Positions 43,042 through 51,938 of a stretch of DNA of 64,000 bases are shown here, piece by piece. Position numbers and translations under genes: made by a program. Source of the DNA: CBDUBH01 sp965365345. GTDB lineage: Bacteria; Bacteroidota; Ignavibacteria; Ignavibacteriales; SURF-24. A model generated the notes under the pieces. The model saw nothing but the letters and a program-made list of their open reading frames with translations, did not search any database and was not told the origin of the DNA. The stretch covers positions 1-64,000 of the forward strand of contig CBDUBH010000005.1 in the NCBI GenBank assembly GCA_965365345.1. The letters run 5' to 3'. Position 1 is the stretch's first letter, and each line of letters starts with the position of its first letter.

Positions 43042-44856
43042 TTAATTTTCCATTGTGCTAGAAATTACTTCTTCAAATGAGGTTAATCCTTTTTTAACTT
43101 TTTCGAATCCCGATTCGCGCAAAGTTAAAGTACCTTGTCTTTTTGCAATCTGTTTGATCGCATCTTCATCTATTTCAGCGCCTGCGTTAAATATTTCGTG
43201 ACTTATTTCTTTTGTAAAATAAAGCGCTTCGTGAATTGCCATTCTTCCTTTGAATCCCGTGTAACTGCATTTTTCGCAACCTGCCGGTTCATAAATTTCA
43301 ACTCCCAACCAATCAGCAGGATTTAATCCCAGACTTTCAAAAACATGATCTGTTAGATCAGTTCTTTTTCTTTTACAATCATTGCATAAAACTCTTATCA
43401 ATCTTTGCGCAACTATCATGTTTATTGCATAAGCCAATAAAAATGGTTCAACACCCATTTTATATAATCTTGAAATTGCGCTTGGCGCATCGTTTGTATG
43501 AAGCGTTGTGAATGTTAAATGTCCCGTATTTGCAAGCTTTATTGCGATATCAGCAGTTTCCTTATCACGAATTTCACCTACTAAAACTATATCAGGATCA
43601 TGACGAAGAATTGACCTTACTGCTTGTTCAAAATTCATTTTATGCCCGATCTTTAACTGGCGAGCACCGGCAATTGCATATTCAACCGGATCTTCTACAG
43701 TTAAAACATTAACTGAAGGATTTATAACTTGATGAAGCGCTGCGACAAGCGTTGTACTTTTTCCGCAGCCGGTCGGTCCGGTTAGAATTATCATTCCTTG
43801 CGGTTTACGAATTGATTTTTCAAATGCTTCCCTTGCATATCCCATCAAGCCGAGTTGTTCTAGATTTGTAATTACTTTTCTATCATCAAGAACGCGAATT
43901 ACAACACTTTCAAATTTGCTTTTAATTTCTGTACCGACAGTCGGCAAAATTGAAACTCTGAAACGGATCAATTGCCCGTCAATTTCGCGTTGCATATAGC
44001 CATCTTGAGGACGTTCACGTTCAAATCTGTCTAAACCTTTCGATCTGTCTTTTACTACAGCCACTATTGCTTCGGCTAAAGTGCTTTCCTGTTTATGCCA
44101 AAGCACTAACTTACCATCAAGTCTTATATAAATTGTAACGCATTTACTTGAAATTGGTATTATATGAATATCGCTTGCGCCTTTTCTAACCGCTTCAACT
44201 AAAACGCCTTCAAATAAATTTATAAGCGCGCTCTTATTTATTTCCGCTTCTACAAGAGTTTCATCTAAAGAATAATCATCCTGGTCAACAAGATATTCTT
44301 CTTCAATTGTTTCTAAATTTTTCAGATACTCATTTTCGGGAGGAAATATTTTTTCTATTAGAATTTCATAATCGGCCAAAGGAAAAAATGTAACTTCAAA
44401 TTTTACAAAATTTAATTTGTAAATTAATTTCGGAATTTCTCTATCAGTAGGATCAACTGCTCCAAGAATAATTCTATCTCTTTCATATTCATCGTTCATC
44501 AAGGGAATTATTTTATGGTGAAGCATTTTATTTTTTAATTCTTCGCCGAATGAATTTATATTTTTTTTAATAGCGCCTAATTTTTCTTGCGAAAATTCAT
44601 TCACATTTAATTTTAAAATCCTGAATGCGTAAAGCTGGGCTATCTCTTTGAAAATTATATCGTGATCAAATCCGAAATCCTGCACAAGAATTTGCGCAAG
44701 GTTTCTTCTTACTTTTTCATTTTCGTTTTGCTTAATTTCGGAAGCTTCCGCCAAAGTTTTTGAATCGATTATTCCTTTTTTGTAAAGGATAAATCCGATC
44801 CTGTCGCTGATGTTTAATTCCGAAATTATTCTTAGATCAACACTGTTATCTTTCAT
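43042..44856 (-). CDS. pilB: PilB/GspE-like assembly ATPase
   Basis: 604-residue cytoplasmic ATPase driving pilin polymerisation. N-terminal MshEN-type domain(s) occupy about 1-170; the C-terminal motor has Walker A GPTGCGKSTT, DIVLVGEIRDKETADIA and TLHTNDAPSAI. The zinc tetracysteine is present (LCNDCKRKR, GCEKCSYTG), as in PilB and GspE. It overlaps PilC by 4 nt (ATGA) and is separated by 2 nt from pilT. Length and motifs are canonical. Confidence 0.93.
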   Translation of the reverse strand: MKDNSVDLRIISELNISDRIGFILYKKGIIDSKTLAEASEIKQNENEKVRRNLAQILVQDFGFDHDIIFKEIAQLYAFRILKLNVNEFSQEKLGAIKKNINSFGEELKNKMLHHKIIPLMNDEYERDRIILGAVDPTDREIPKLIYKLNFVKFEVTFFPLADYEILIEKIFPPENEYLKNLETIEEEYLVDQDDYSLDETLVEAEINKSALINLFEGVLVEAVRKGASDIHIIPISSKCVTIYIRLDGKLVLWHKQESTLAEAIVAVVKDRSKGLDRFERERPQDGYMQREIDGQLIRFRVSILPTVGTEIKSKFESVVIRVLDDRKVITNLEQLGLMGYAREAFEKSIRKPQGMIILTGPTGCGKSTTLVAALHQVINPSVNVLTVEDPVEYAIAGARQLKIGHKMNFEQAVRSILRHDPDIVLVGEIRDKETADIAIKLANTGHLTFTTLHTNDAPSAISRLYKMGVEPFLLAYAINMIVAQRLIRVLCNDCKRKRTDLTDHVFESLGLNPADWLGVEIYEPAGCEKCSYTGFKGRMAIHEALYFTKEISHEIFNAGAEIDEDAIKQIAKRQGTLTLRESGFEKVKKGLTSFEEVISSTMEN

Positions 44857-46247
44857 GATCTGAAATCCGTTTCATTTTGGAATTGAGTATTTTCAACTGT
44901 CCTGTCAATTACGCCTGCTTTTTTCGGTTTTATAATTGCGGTTTCCGCTGAGATCAAAGTCAATGCGATCATCACCAAAGTGATTATTATCGCTATCGTG
45001 ATCTGAACCCATTCAATGAAATTTTTGAGTCTGTAAACCGTATCGCTTTCGTAATAATTTGCGAGCTGCATTGTTGTATTTTTGATATTTCCGGTTTCTT
45101 CTCCGGCTTTGAATTTCGATATTGCAGTATCGGTGAAAACTCCGGAAGCGAGTAATCCATCAGAAACTCCGACTCCTCTTTTGCGCATCATTGGAAGCGC
45201 AATAAGTTTTACACTTTCTTCAAAGAATTTATTTCCGGTAGCTTCGGCGCCTATTCTGATCGGAGTTATGCTTTCTGCCGAGCTGCTGTAAAGTGTGTAA
45301 AAAACCCGGCAAAAAATTTCTATTAAAGTTCTGTGGATCAAATCGCCGATGTATGGAATTTTAAGAAGGTATTTATCAAATTTTACTCTGCCGCGGTGAT
45401 GCTTATAAAGCCTCCACAAAAATATTAAAGGAAGTATATGCAGAAGAGTTATGATCAAAATATTATCCTGCAAAAATTCACTCATCTTCAAAGTAAATGC
45501 GGTCATAGGTGGAAGTTTTATTTGAAATTTCATAAACATCTTTGCAGTTTCGGGAAAAATATAAGCTACGTACCAAATAACCGTTCCGAATAAAATCACC
45601 AATGTTACCAAAGGAGTAATTAAAGCGCTTCGCAAACTTTTTTTGAATTCAATTCTTCTTTCCATAAATTTGGCTGTTGCTCTGTAAATTTCTGCCATAT
45701 CACCAGATTTTGAAGCGAGCCCGAGCATGAATGCAACAAATCTTCCCAAAACATGCTGATGTTTTAAGAATGCCTGTTCACTGTCGGTTCCTTTTTTTAA
45801 CTCTTTATTAATATCCTGTAAAGTTTCTTTTAAAACTTTATTGCGCGTATCGTTAATTAGAAAAGTCAAGATCTCGCCATAGTTCATTTTCTGTTCGAGC
45901 ATATCTGCGCTTACTTTAATGAAATTAAGAATATCCGGCTGTGATGGTTTACGATTTGTGGAAATCAGTTTTTCATTAACATGAATTTTGTCGTAACCGA
46001 GTTTATACAAAACCTCTAATACTTCTTTTTTATTAAAAGCGCGCTGCTCGCCTTGAACATAATTTCCGCCATTCTTTTTGGCTTTATAAATGAAGGTTCT
46101 TTTTCTCTCAACCTTTTTAAGATTGAAATTATTTTGAGAAGCGATAAGTTTTATCTTATGCTTTCCATTCGATTGAGAATCGGCGGTAACTATACCGCCG
46201 ATTGTTGAACCATCAATTTTTTCTGCTGTAAATTTTAGTTCGATCAT
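44853..46247 (-). CDS. pilC: PilC/GspF inner-membrane platform protein
   Basis: 464-residue polytopic protein on which the assembly ATPase acts. It has the T2SSF duplicated domains (ADMLEQKMNYGEILTFL in the first, GDLIHRTLIEIFCRVF in the second) with hydrophobic pairs at about 200-225, 255-275 and 415-435. The N-terminal ~100 residues include a basic, ARM-like extension. It lies 38 nt after the small pilin-like gene and overlaps pilB by 4 nt. Normal length for the family is about 400, so it has a longer N-terminus. Confidence 0.9.
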   Translation of the reverse strand: MIELKFTAEKIDGSTIGGIVTADSQSNGKHKIKLIASQNNFNLKKVERKRTFIYKAKKNGGNYVQGEQRAFNKKEVLEVLYKLGYDKIHVNEKLISTNRKPSQPDILNFIKVSADMLEQKMNYGEILTFLINDTRNKVLKETLQDINKELKKGTDSEQAFLKHQHVLGRFVAFMLGLASKSGDMAEIYRATAKFMERRIEFKKSLRSALITPLVTLVILFGTVIWYVAYIFPETAKMFMKFQIKLPPMTAFTLKMSEFLQDNILIITLLHILPLIFLWRLYKHHRGRVKFDKYLLKIPYIGDLIHRTLIEIFCRVFYTLYSSSAESITPIRIGAEATGNKFFEESVKLIALPMMRKRGVGVSDGLLASGVFTDTAISKFKAGEETGNIKNTTMQLANYYESDTVYRLKNFIEWVQITIAIIITLVMIALTLISAETAIIKPKKAGVIDRTVENTQFQNETDFRS

Positions 46248-46285
46248 AATTTTTTTATATATTAAAGTAGTTTATGGTAATTCTA

Positions 46286-46699
46286 CTATGGTGTTGCAAC
46301 TGTCGTTGTAATATTAAGTGGAGTAACAACACATGATACTTCCCAATTGTATTGTAGTGCGTCGTTTGGATCTGCTGTAATCGTAATAGATTGATCGCCT
46401 TCTGTCAGTACGTACCCTGCTGTCGTTGCATAACCATCTGTACCAATTACACCTGCATTTTCAGTTGCTTCCATTCTTCCTGGGATTTCATATCCTGTAA
46501 ATGAATTACCTCCTCCGCCCATTGCAACCGGTTTTTTGTACCATTGCTGCGCATTTGCACCGATTGCCATACATTGTGCTACCAATTCATCTTTTACTGC
46601 TTCTTCGGCTCCGGCATTAAACATCCCGATTCCTGCAACTATAGCGATACCGACTATAATTACGCCAAGTACTATTAAGAGCAATTGTTGTTGTCCCAT
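46286..46699 (-). CDS. Small pilin-like protein lacking a prepilin leader, likely major subunit
   Basis: 137-residue protein. Five residues (MGQQQ) precede one hydrophobic helix (about 6-27, LLLIVLGVIIVGIAIVAGIG), with an LG pair at residues 11-12. The exported part has two Cys residues (in AQCMAIG and EVSCVV) that could form the pilin disulfide, and a GGGGNS loop. There is no type III leader (short basic peptide, G/A then FTLIE) and no Glu at +5. Its own strong AAAGGAG ribosome site and 189-nt upstream gap suggest high expression. Its context between four membrane-anchored proteins and PilC makes a pilus subunit likely. Family not recognised with certainty. Confidence 0.6.
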   Translation of the reverse strand: MGQQQLLLIVLGVIIVGIAIVAGIGMFNAGAEEAVKDELVAQCMAIGANAQQWYKKPVAMGGGGNSFTGYEIPGRMEATENAGVIGTDGYATTAGYVLTEGDQSITITADPNDALQYNWEVSCVVTPLNITTTVATP

Positions 46700-46888
46700 T
46701 TCAGATCTCCTTTAAATGTTTGTTAAGAAATTAATTTTAAATTGACTGTATTTTTTGTTATGGATCAATTGTTGATCTTCTTAATTTTTGATATTAGCAA
46801 TCTTATAAATACAATTTTTATGTAAAGCCCGTGTAATTCATTCCCGCTCCTAATTGTTATTGTTAAATAAAAACCTGTTTACATTTTA

Positions 46889-48217
46889 TCATTCAAGCCA
46901 GGAAACAACTTCATAATTTTTTGTATAAGGAAAATAAAGCGGAGGTCTAACCAAAAATCTTTCATCTAAAACTACATGCCTGTTGTATCCGGCTATCAAT
47001 TTATTTTTATCATAGATCGCAACCATTTCTTCTTTTCCGGCTGTCATAGAGCCGCGCAAATAAATTGTACCTGTTTTTGTGGTTTTATAAGTTGTGGTTA
47101 GATCAATCAAATTAAATCCTCCTGAACGGCAGAAAATTGCACCATCAATTCTTAGATCTTTATTTACAATATTTGGAGTATACCCGCCTGAGGCAACAGA
47201 AGAAGCGATGTTTACATTATTTGTAGCGATAATTCCCATTACATCATCACAGGCATCATTTGGAATGTATCCACCCATTCCATCGGGCAACATCGGATCT
47301 GTTTCATAGACAAGATCATCTACAAAATAAACATTACCGCCTCCTGAGCCGGAACTCTGATCTGCCACTATCGTAACTTCGCCGTTAAGCGTTCCGGAAA
47401 TATAAATATCACCTTTATCCAAATAAATTATATTTGTCGGAGCCATTGTAGCTAACGGAAGAGTAATTGGAGCAGAATAATTTGCGATATCATCTTTTAC
47501 ATTTGTAGCAGCAGTTCTGTAAGTTACGGTTCCATCTGCATTGAATCTTAACCAAAGATTTTGGCTATTAAAATAACATGTCCCGCCTTGTGCCTGTCCT
47601 TCTAATGCAGCAGCCGTTTGACTTGGAAATCCCATATTTTTATCCCATGAAACTTCAACACCTGTAACCAATCCGCCTAAAAATTGCGGATGCGATCCCG
47701 GTGACATATTTACTTTTCCATCAACTGAAACTTTACCGTAAAACACCGGATCACCTTCAATATTTAAAGATTGATTAGAATGAAATCCTCCCCAAACCGT
47801 ATCTCCGGTAATCCATGTTCTTTTGTTTCCACTTCCTGTTGAAACTGATGCAATAAACCACGCATATTTTGCGTATGAAGCTTTCATCAATTTTACTTTT
47901 ACGGTGCGTTCGAGTCCCATGAAATTTCCGGTTGAAATCAGTTCTTTTGAAATTGTGTCAGGTTCGGTTACGGTTACATTTACAATTCCATTTTGAATTG
48001 CAAGATCTTTTATTCCTGCATTCCACGCTAAATTAAAATGAACTTTATTCAATGCAATGTTCATTCCGCTTACCGCTATGTTGTGCGAGTTTGTACTTTT
48101 GAAATAGTAAACATGATTTTCGGTCGCGCGTGTTGAAAGATCATTCCAAAAATCTCCCATTATCAAAAAGATCAAACTGAAACCAAGAACTAATATTAAA
48201 GATGCTTTGCCTGACAT
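46889..48217 (-). CDS. Large pilin-associated exported protein (PilX/DUF4900-like)
   Basis: 442-residue protein with a short N-terminus MSGKA and one hydrophobic helix (6-22, with LG at 11-12), then a long exported region. It has Gly/Asn/Val-rich strands such as DTVWGGFHSNQSLNIEG, GDIYISGTLNGEVTIVADQ and KDLRIDGAIFCRSGG, suggesting a beta-helix or beta-sandwich; this resembles DUF4900-type minor pilin proteins. It could cap the pilus or act as an adhesin. It starts 15 nt after the 198-residue pilin-like gene. Function is inferred from position. Confidence 0.55.
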   Translation of the reverse strand: MSGKASLILVLGFSLIFLIMGDFWNDLSTRATENHVYYFKSTNSHNIAVSGMNIALNKVHFNLAWNAGIKDLAIQNGIVNVTVTEPDTISKELISTGNFMGLERTVKVKLMKASYAKYAWFIASVSTGSGNKRTWITGDTVWGGFHSNQSLNIEGDPVFYGKVSVDGKVNMSPGSHPQFLGGLVTGVEVSWDKNMGFPSQTAAALEGQAQGGTCYFNSQNLWLRFNADGTVTYRTAATNVKDDIANYSAPITLPLATMAPTNIIYLDKGDIYISGTLNGEVTIVADQSSGSGGGNVYFVDDLVYETDPMLPDGMGGYIPNDACDDVMGIIATNNVNIASSVASGGYTPNIVNKDLRIDGAIFCRSGGFNLIDLTTTYKTTKTGTIYLRGSMTAGKEEMVAIYDKNKLIAGYNRHVVLDERFLVRPPLYFPYTKNYEVVSWLE

Positions 48218-48232
48218 ATTAAAATTCTCTTT

Positions 48233-48829
48233 TTACCTGTTTGTTAAATTTCTTGCTGAAAGTCTTATCTGCCGCCAATATGCATAATGGTAATCTTCAT
48301 CGTAAGCGGCTGTGTTTTCAACTTTTATATCAACCTGCATTGATGAAATTCCTGTTGGAGCCGAACGCGGAGTCGGAATTTCAAATCCGAGAACATCATA
48401 AAATTTCATTTTGAATTCGGTAACACCAAGATTTACACCTTTTGAATCACCATTAATTGAACGGTAAAGTAATCTGTCGTTAGGATTAGGAGTTCCGGAA
48501 AGTTCGGAAGTATCGCCTAAATAATAATGCATCGTATCAACATCACCGTCAAAATCCGTATCGGTCAAAAATTTAATTTCTGCTGTATCGGCATAAACAA
48601 TTGCTCTTGCGGGATTAGGAATGCCGAAAGGATTTTCGCAATAGCCGATCTTTTTGAAATCGTATTCAAGCACTTCAATTGTTGCAACCATATTTTCCTG
48701 AATAGTTAATTCGCCGCTGTAAGTGTAAGTGTTGTGAGTCGCATTATCATTAAATCTGAATAATGTCAGAAGTAAAAATCCGCCTATTATCATTGATCCC
48801 AAAACATCTATTAAAACCGCGAATCCCAT
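48233..48829 (-). CDS. Pilin-like minor subunit (leaderless)
   Basis: 198-residue protein: MGFAVLIDVLGSMIIGGFLL forms the membrane helix (LG at 10-11), followed by an amphipathic helix and a beta-rich domain (MHYYLGDTSELSG, GVNLGVTEFKMKFYDV). Resembles PilW/GspJ-type minor pseudopilins in size and layout, but the prepilin cleavage motif is missing. 21 nt after the first pilin-like gene and 15 nt before the large one. Confidence 0.6.
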   Translation of the reverse strand: MGFAVLIDVLGSMIIGGFLLLTLFRFNDNATHNTYTYSGELTIQENMVATIEVLEYDFKKIGYCENPFGIPNPARAIVYADTAEIKFLTDTDFDGDVDTMHYYLGDTSELSGTPNPNDRLLYRSINGDSKGVNLGVTEFKMKFYDVLGFEIPTPRSAPTGISSMQVDIKVENTAAYDEDYHYAYWRQIRLSARNLTNR

Positions 48830-48850
48830 TTTAGATTCCTTATTAAAATT

Positions 48851-49354
48851 TTATCTGAAATTCCAATAACTGTAAACCGAAGATTGCCTTATTGTATCGC
48901 GCATAAATTTGCTTGAAACCGTTACTATAATTTTTTTGTGCCATGTTGGGGTTGTAACTTTAACATCTGGATTAGCATCACTTACATAAAAAACTTCACA
49001 AGCGATATCGAAAATTGCAGAAGGCATTGAACTGTCAACTTTTGTATATCCGTTAAAATCATCGAAATCGTTAAAAGTGGTGTAATCTTTTGGGTCTTCA
49101 CTTCCGTCTTTTCCAAGACTTCCGGCTGTGGTTAATTGTGTGGTCTTATCTAATGCAACCGTATCAGATTTTTCATCAAAACTTTTACGGCTTGCTTCTT
49201 CAATAATTGAAGTTGTAATTGATGTGCCTAAAATTCCAAAACTTGCATCGTAGAAAACATCTTCGGTTGCAAGTGAATTTTGGTTCACGCGAAATATTAT
49301 CATAGCCAAGAGGATCATAGCCCCTAAAGCTAAAATCATTTGGAGATTAGACAT
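48851..49354 (-). CDS. Pilin-like minor subunit (leaderless), first gene of the pilus operon
   Basis: 167-residue protein: MSNLQ then a hydrophobic helix MILALGAMILLAMIIF (LG at 10-11), a helical stem and a small exported domain. It begins the 11-gene operon, 41 nt downstream of a sigma-54-like element. Lacks the type III prepilin leader. Similar in layout to GspH/PilV-type minor pseudopilins, but not assignable by sequence. Confidence 0.6.
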   Translation of the reverse strand: MSNLQMILALGAMILLAMIIFRVNQNSLATEDVFYDASFGILGTSITTSIIEEASRKSFDEKSDTVALDKTTQLTTAGSLGKDGSEDPKDYTTFNDFDDFNGYTKVDSSMPSAIFDIACEVFYVSDANPDVKVTTPTWHKKIIVTVSSKFMRDTIRQSSVYSYWNFR

Positions 49355-49394
49355 TTTTATTAGTCTTATTTAAATGACAAACTATCTTTTTAAT

Positions 49395-49410
49395 TTCAAA
49401 ATCAATGCCA
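49395..49410 (-). promoter_or_regulatory. Sigma-54-like -24/-12 promoter before the pilus operon
   Basis: Minus-strand TGGCATTGATTTTGAA compared with the consensus TGGCAYRNNNNTTGCW: the -24 TGGCA is intact, spacing to -12 is exact, and the -12 is TTGAA instead of TTGCA. It is about 41 nt before the first pilin gene, and an NtrC-family activator is encoded next door. The -12 mismatch lowers confidence. Confidence 0.5.
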
Positions 49411-49492
49411 AATTCAAAATGTTTATTTTTAATGATTTTTTGAATGAACTTATCTTTTCGTTCAATAATCAGAGTTTAATTTTCATACTCAC

Positions 49493-49509
49493 CGTCTAAA
49501 TTTTAGACG
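49493..49509. promoter_or_regulatory. 17-bp near-perfect palindrome in the divergent pilus/lspA gap
   Basis: CGTCTAAATTTTAGACG: 8-bp arms around one central base, between the leftward pilin operon (83 nt from the sigma-54-like element) and the rightward lspA-like gene (54 nt from its ATG). A plausible enhancer-binding site for a dimeric activator such as the adjacent NtrC-type protein, or an operator for lspA. The plus strand continues GCTTTTT, so a terminator cannot be excluded. Confidence 0.5.
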
Positions 49510-49562
49510 CTTTTTAACAATCCAAAATCTTTTTCGAAAATGTATTATAAAAATGGATCTTT

Positions 49563-50033
49563 ATGAAAAGAGCTTTAATATTTTCGATAGGATTAATTTC
49601 GCTTGATCAAATTTTGAAATTATTTTTTCAGTTTAATTTTGTTAACGAAAAATTTTTGATCGCAAAAAACTGGGGATTTACTTTTGTTACAAATCCGGGT
49701 ATCACTTTAAATTATTGGATTTCTCCGATGCAAATTTTCGCAATTCAGATATTGCAATTATTTGCGCTCGTAATTTTATATTTCGGGTTTAAAAATATTT
49801 TTGAAAAAACGGGAAATAATTTCCGTCTTGAATTGGCATTTGCTTTTTTTGCCACTGCGTTAACGGGAAATGTTTTATTGGATAGAGTTTTTTTCGGCGG
49901 AATAAGAGATTATTTTTTAACTCCCGCGGGAGTTGCTAATTTTGCTGATGCATGCGGATTTATTGGATTAATTTTACTTAGCACCGATCTTTTAATTTCA
50001 AGAAAGAAATATTTGGAGTTAGTTTCTGAATAA
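49563..50033 (+). CDS. Divergent LspA-like signal peptidase II paralog
   Basis: 156-residue inner-membrane protein with four hydrophobic spans. It keeps the LDQ motif (Asp15), the TNPG segment (Asn44) and candidate catalytic aspartates Asp107 (in GNVLLDR) and Asp129 (in NFADACG), so it may be an active lipoprotein-type peptidase. However GNLIDR has one extra residue and the periplasmic stretch between the two Asp motifs is unusually short. A housekeeping LspA normally sits elsewhere; this copy stands beside the pilin operon and could process a locus-specific membrane protein. Role is inferred. Confidence 0.75.
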   Translation: MKRALIFSIGLISLDQILKLFFQFNFVNEKFLIAKNWGFTFVTNPGITLNYWISPMQIFAIQILQLFALVILYFGFKNIFEKTGNNFRLELAFAFFATALTGNVLLDRVFFGGIRDYFLTPAGVANFADACGFIGLILLSTDLLISRKKYLELVSE

Positions 50034-50077
50034 ATTTGATCAAAATAAATTTTAGTTTTATTTTTTATTATAGTAAA

Positions 50078-51445
50078 TCAAACTACATTACTGTAAGTTT
50101 TTTTCATTGAAATATTATATTGTTCAAGCTTGTTGTAAAGCGTGGCTTTGCAAATTTTAAGAATTTTACAAGCTTTGGCTTTATTCCAGTTAACGCTTTC
50201 CAAAACTTTTTTTATGTGCTCTTTTTGAATATCATCAAGACTTAACAATACATTTTGTTTTACATGATCTTTATGAAAACCGTTTCGTAAGATCAAATAT
50301 TCCTTTTCAAGAATTTCATCTTTTGCTAAAACCACCGCCTGAAGCAGGCAATTTTCCATTTCCCTTACGTTTCCGTGCCACGAATGATTTTGTAAAACAT
50401 CCATAACTTCGTAAGGAATTTTTGTTACTTTTTTGCCGAGTTCTTTATTGATCTTATTCAATAAATAAACTGCAAGATGCGGAATATCATCTTTTCTTTC
50501 GCGAAGCGGCGGAACTTCAATACTAAAAACTTTTAAACGGTAATAAAGATCCTCACGGAATTTTCCTTGTTCAACCAATTCAAAAAGATCTTTATTACTT
50601 GCGGTAATTATCCTTGAATGAATTGGAAAAGATTCATCACCGCCGACTTTTTCAACTTCATGCTCCTGTAATACGCGAAGCAATTTTGTTTGAAGATTTA
50701 AAGATATCTCTGAAATTTCATCCAGGAAAATCGTTCCGTTTCCGGCTAATTCAAATTTACCTTTTTTCTCGCGAATAGCTCCGGTAAAAGATCCTTTTAC
50801 ATGTCCGAATAATTCAGATTCAAGTAAAGTTTCCGAAAGCGCAGCGCAGTTTACCGCAACAAAAGGATCGTTTTTTGTAATTCCCAGATTATGAATATTT
50901 TTTGCAATAAGCTCTTTTCCGGTTCCGCTTTCGCCTTCAATATAAACCGTAACTTTATTTGCAGAAACTTTTCCTATTTTTTTATAAACTTCTTTCATTA
51001 AAGGATTTCTGCCGATCAGTTGAAATTTACTTGTATAATTTTCTTTTTCGTTCGAAATGAAAAAATAGGATTGGTTTTTTAATTTTTTATTTTCAAGCGC
51101 GAGTTTTACCGTTTTGCGCAATCTTTCAAGTTCAAGTGATTTTTCTATGAAATCAAAAGCGCCGAATTGCATTGCGAGAATTGTGCTTTCAATATCATCA
51201 ACTGCGGTTGTAACAATAACTTGAATATTATGATCGAATTGTTTAACTGATTGAAGAATATTAATTCCGGTACAATCAATCAGTGAAAGTGCGGTTATTA
51301 TCAGATCAGGAGGATTTTGCTTAGCGGAATTTAAGCCCGCTTCCCCGCTTTCAAAAAATGTTATTTTGTAGTTTTCAGATGATAAAGATTGAGCAATTTT
51401 TTTCCTGAATTCTTCATCATTATCAATGATTAAGATCCTTTCCAT
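50078..51445 (-). CDS. NtrC-family sigma-54 activator with degenerate receiver
   Basis: 455-residue regulator: receiver domain (about 1-120), AAA+ domain (about 143-375, with GESGTGKELIA, GSFTGA and FLDEIS) and a C-terminal Fis-type HTH (KAKACKILKICKATLYNKL). In the receiver the phosphorylation Asp is replaced by Ala52 in DLIITALSLIDCTG, and the paired acidic residues read Asp8-Asn9-Asp10, so classical phosphorylation is unlikely. The AAA+ and GAFTGA-type loop are intact for sigma-54 contact. It is next to the sigma-54-like promoter of the pilus operon, whose activation it may control. Confidence 0.92.
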   Translation of the reverse strand: MERILIIDNDEEFRKKIAQSLSSENYKITFFESGEAGLNSAKQNPPDLIITALSLIDCTGINILQSVKQFDHNIQVIVTTAVDDIESTILAMQFGAFDFIEKSLELERLRKTVKLALENKKLKNQSYFFISNEKENYTSKFQLIGRNPLMKEVYKKIGKVSANKVTVYIEGESGTGKELIAKNIHNLGITKNDPFVAVNCAALSETLLESELFGHVKGSFTGAIREKKGKFELAGNGTIFLDEISEISLNLQTKLLRVLQEHEVEKVGGDESFPIHSRIITASNKDLFELVEQGKFREDLYYRLKVFSIEVPPLRERKDDIPHLAVYLLNKINKELGKKVTKIPYEVMDVLQNHSWHGNVREMENCLLQAVVLAKDEILEKEYLILRNGFHKDHVKQNVLLSLDDIQKEHIKKVLESVNWNKAKACKILKICKATLYNKLEQYNISMKKTYSNVV

Positions 51446-51938
51446 ACAAAACTCATCCGCTCAAATTAATTTTTAAATACGTAACTTTTCGGAAAAATCT
51501 GCACTTGTGATTGCTGTAAAAAATGAACTATAAATCGAATTTCAGAAATCTATAATTATTCAAGGAGATTTTATTATCAGCGTTGATGAAAATTGTGTAA
51601 GGAAATAAAAGGATTAAAATTTAATTTAAAAGAATAAAAATATTCTTCTTCCCTCTATTATTTCCCCTGTTAATTTTGCCCTCTTTTTTTTCAAAAAAAA
51701 TTTTTTGTACTGCTACGAAATTAAATTTTTACAAATTTAAAACAATACCAAAAACCTTACATTTTTAAAATTTAACAGTGTTCATAAATTAAACTAAAAA
51801 AATAAGATAAATTGTCAATATTAATTTTTAAAAAGAAAATTTTTTCAAAATCTTTAACGGATATTATTATTCTATTTTAATGACTTGTAATATTTAACAA
51901 ATATTTTAAATATGGAATTAGCAATCAGGAGTAACAAA
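51446..51938. other. 493-bp AT-rich gap
   Basis: Divergent region between the sigma-54 activator and the next plus-strand gene. It is strongly AT-rich with poly-A/T runs. A short frame and an AAGGAG-like site near 51562 lead nowhere. No promoter stands out. Confidence 0.45.

Noticed and set aside
37629..49354. Reading the operon as a plain type II secretion system
   Set aside because: A PilT-like retraction ATPase and PilM/N/O/P-type proteins fit type IV pili better; GspC and other T2SS-specific subunits are missing. Secretion cannot be fully excluded.
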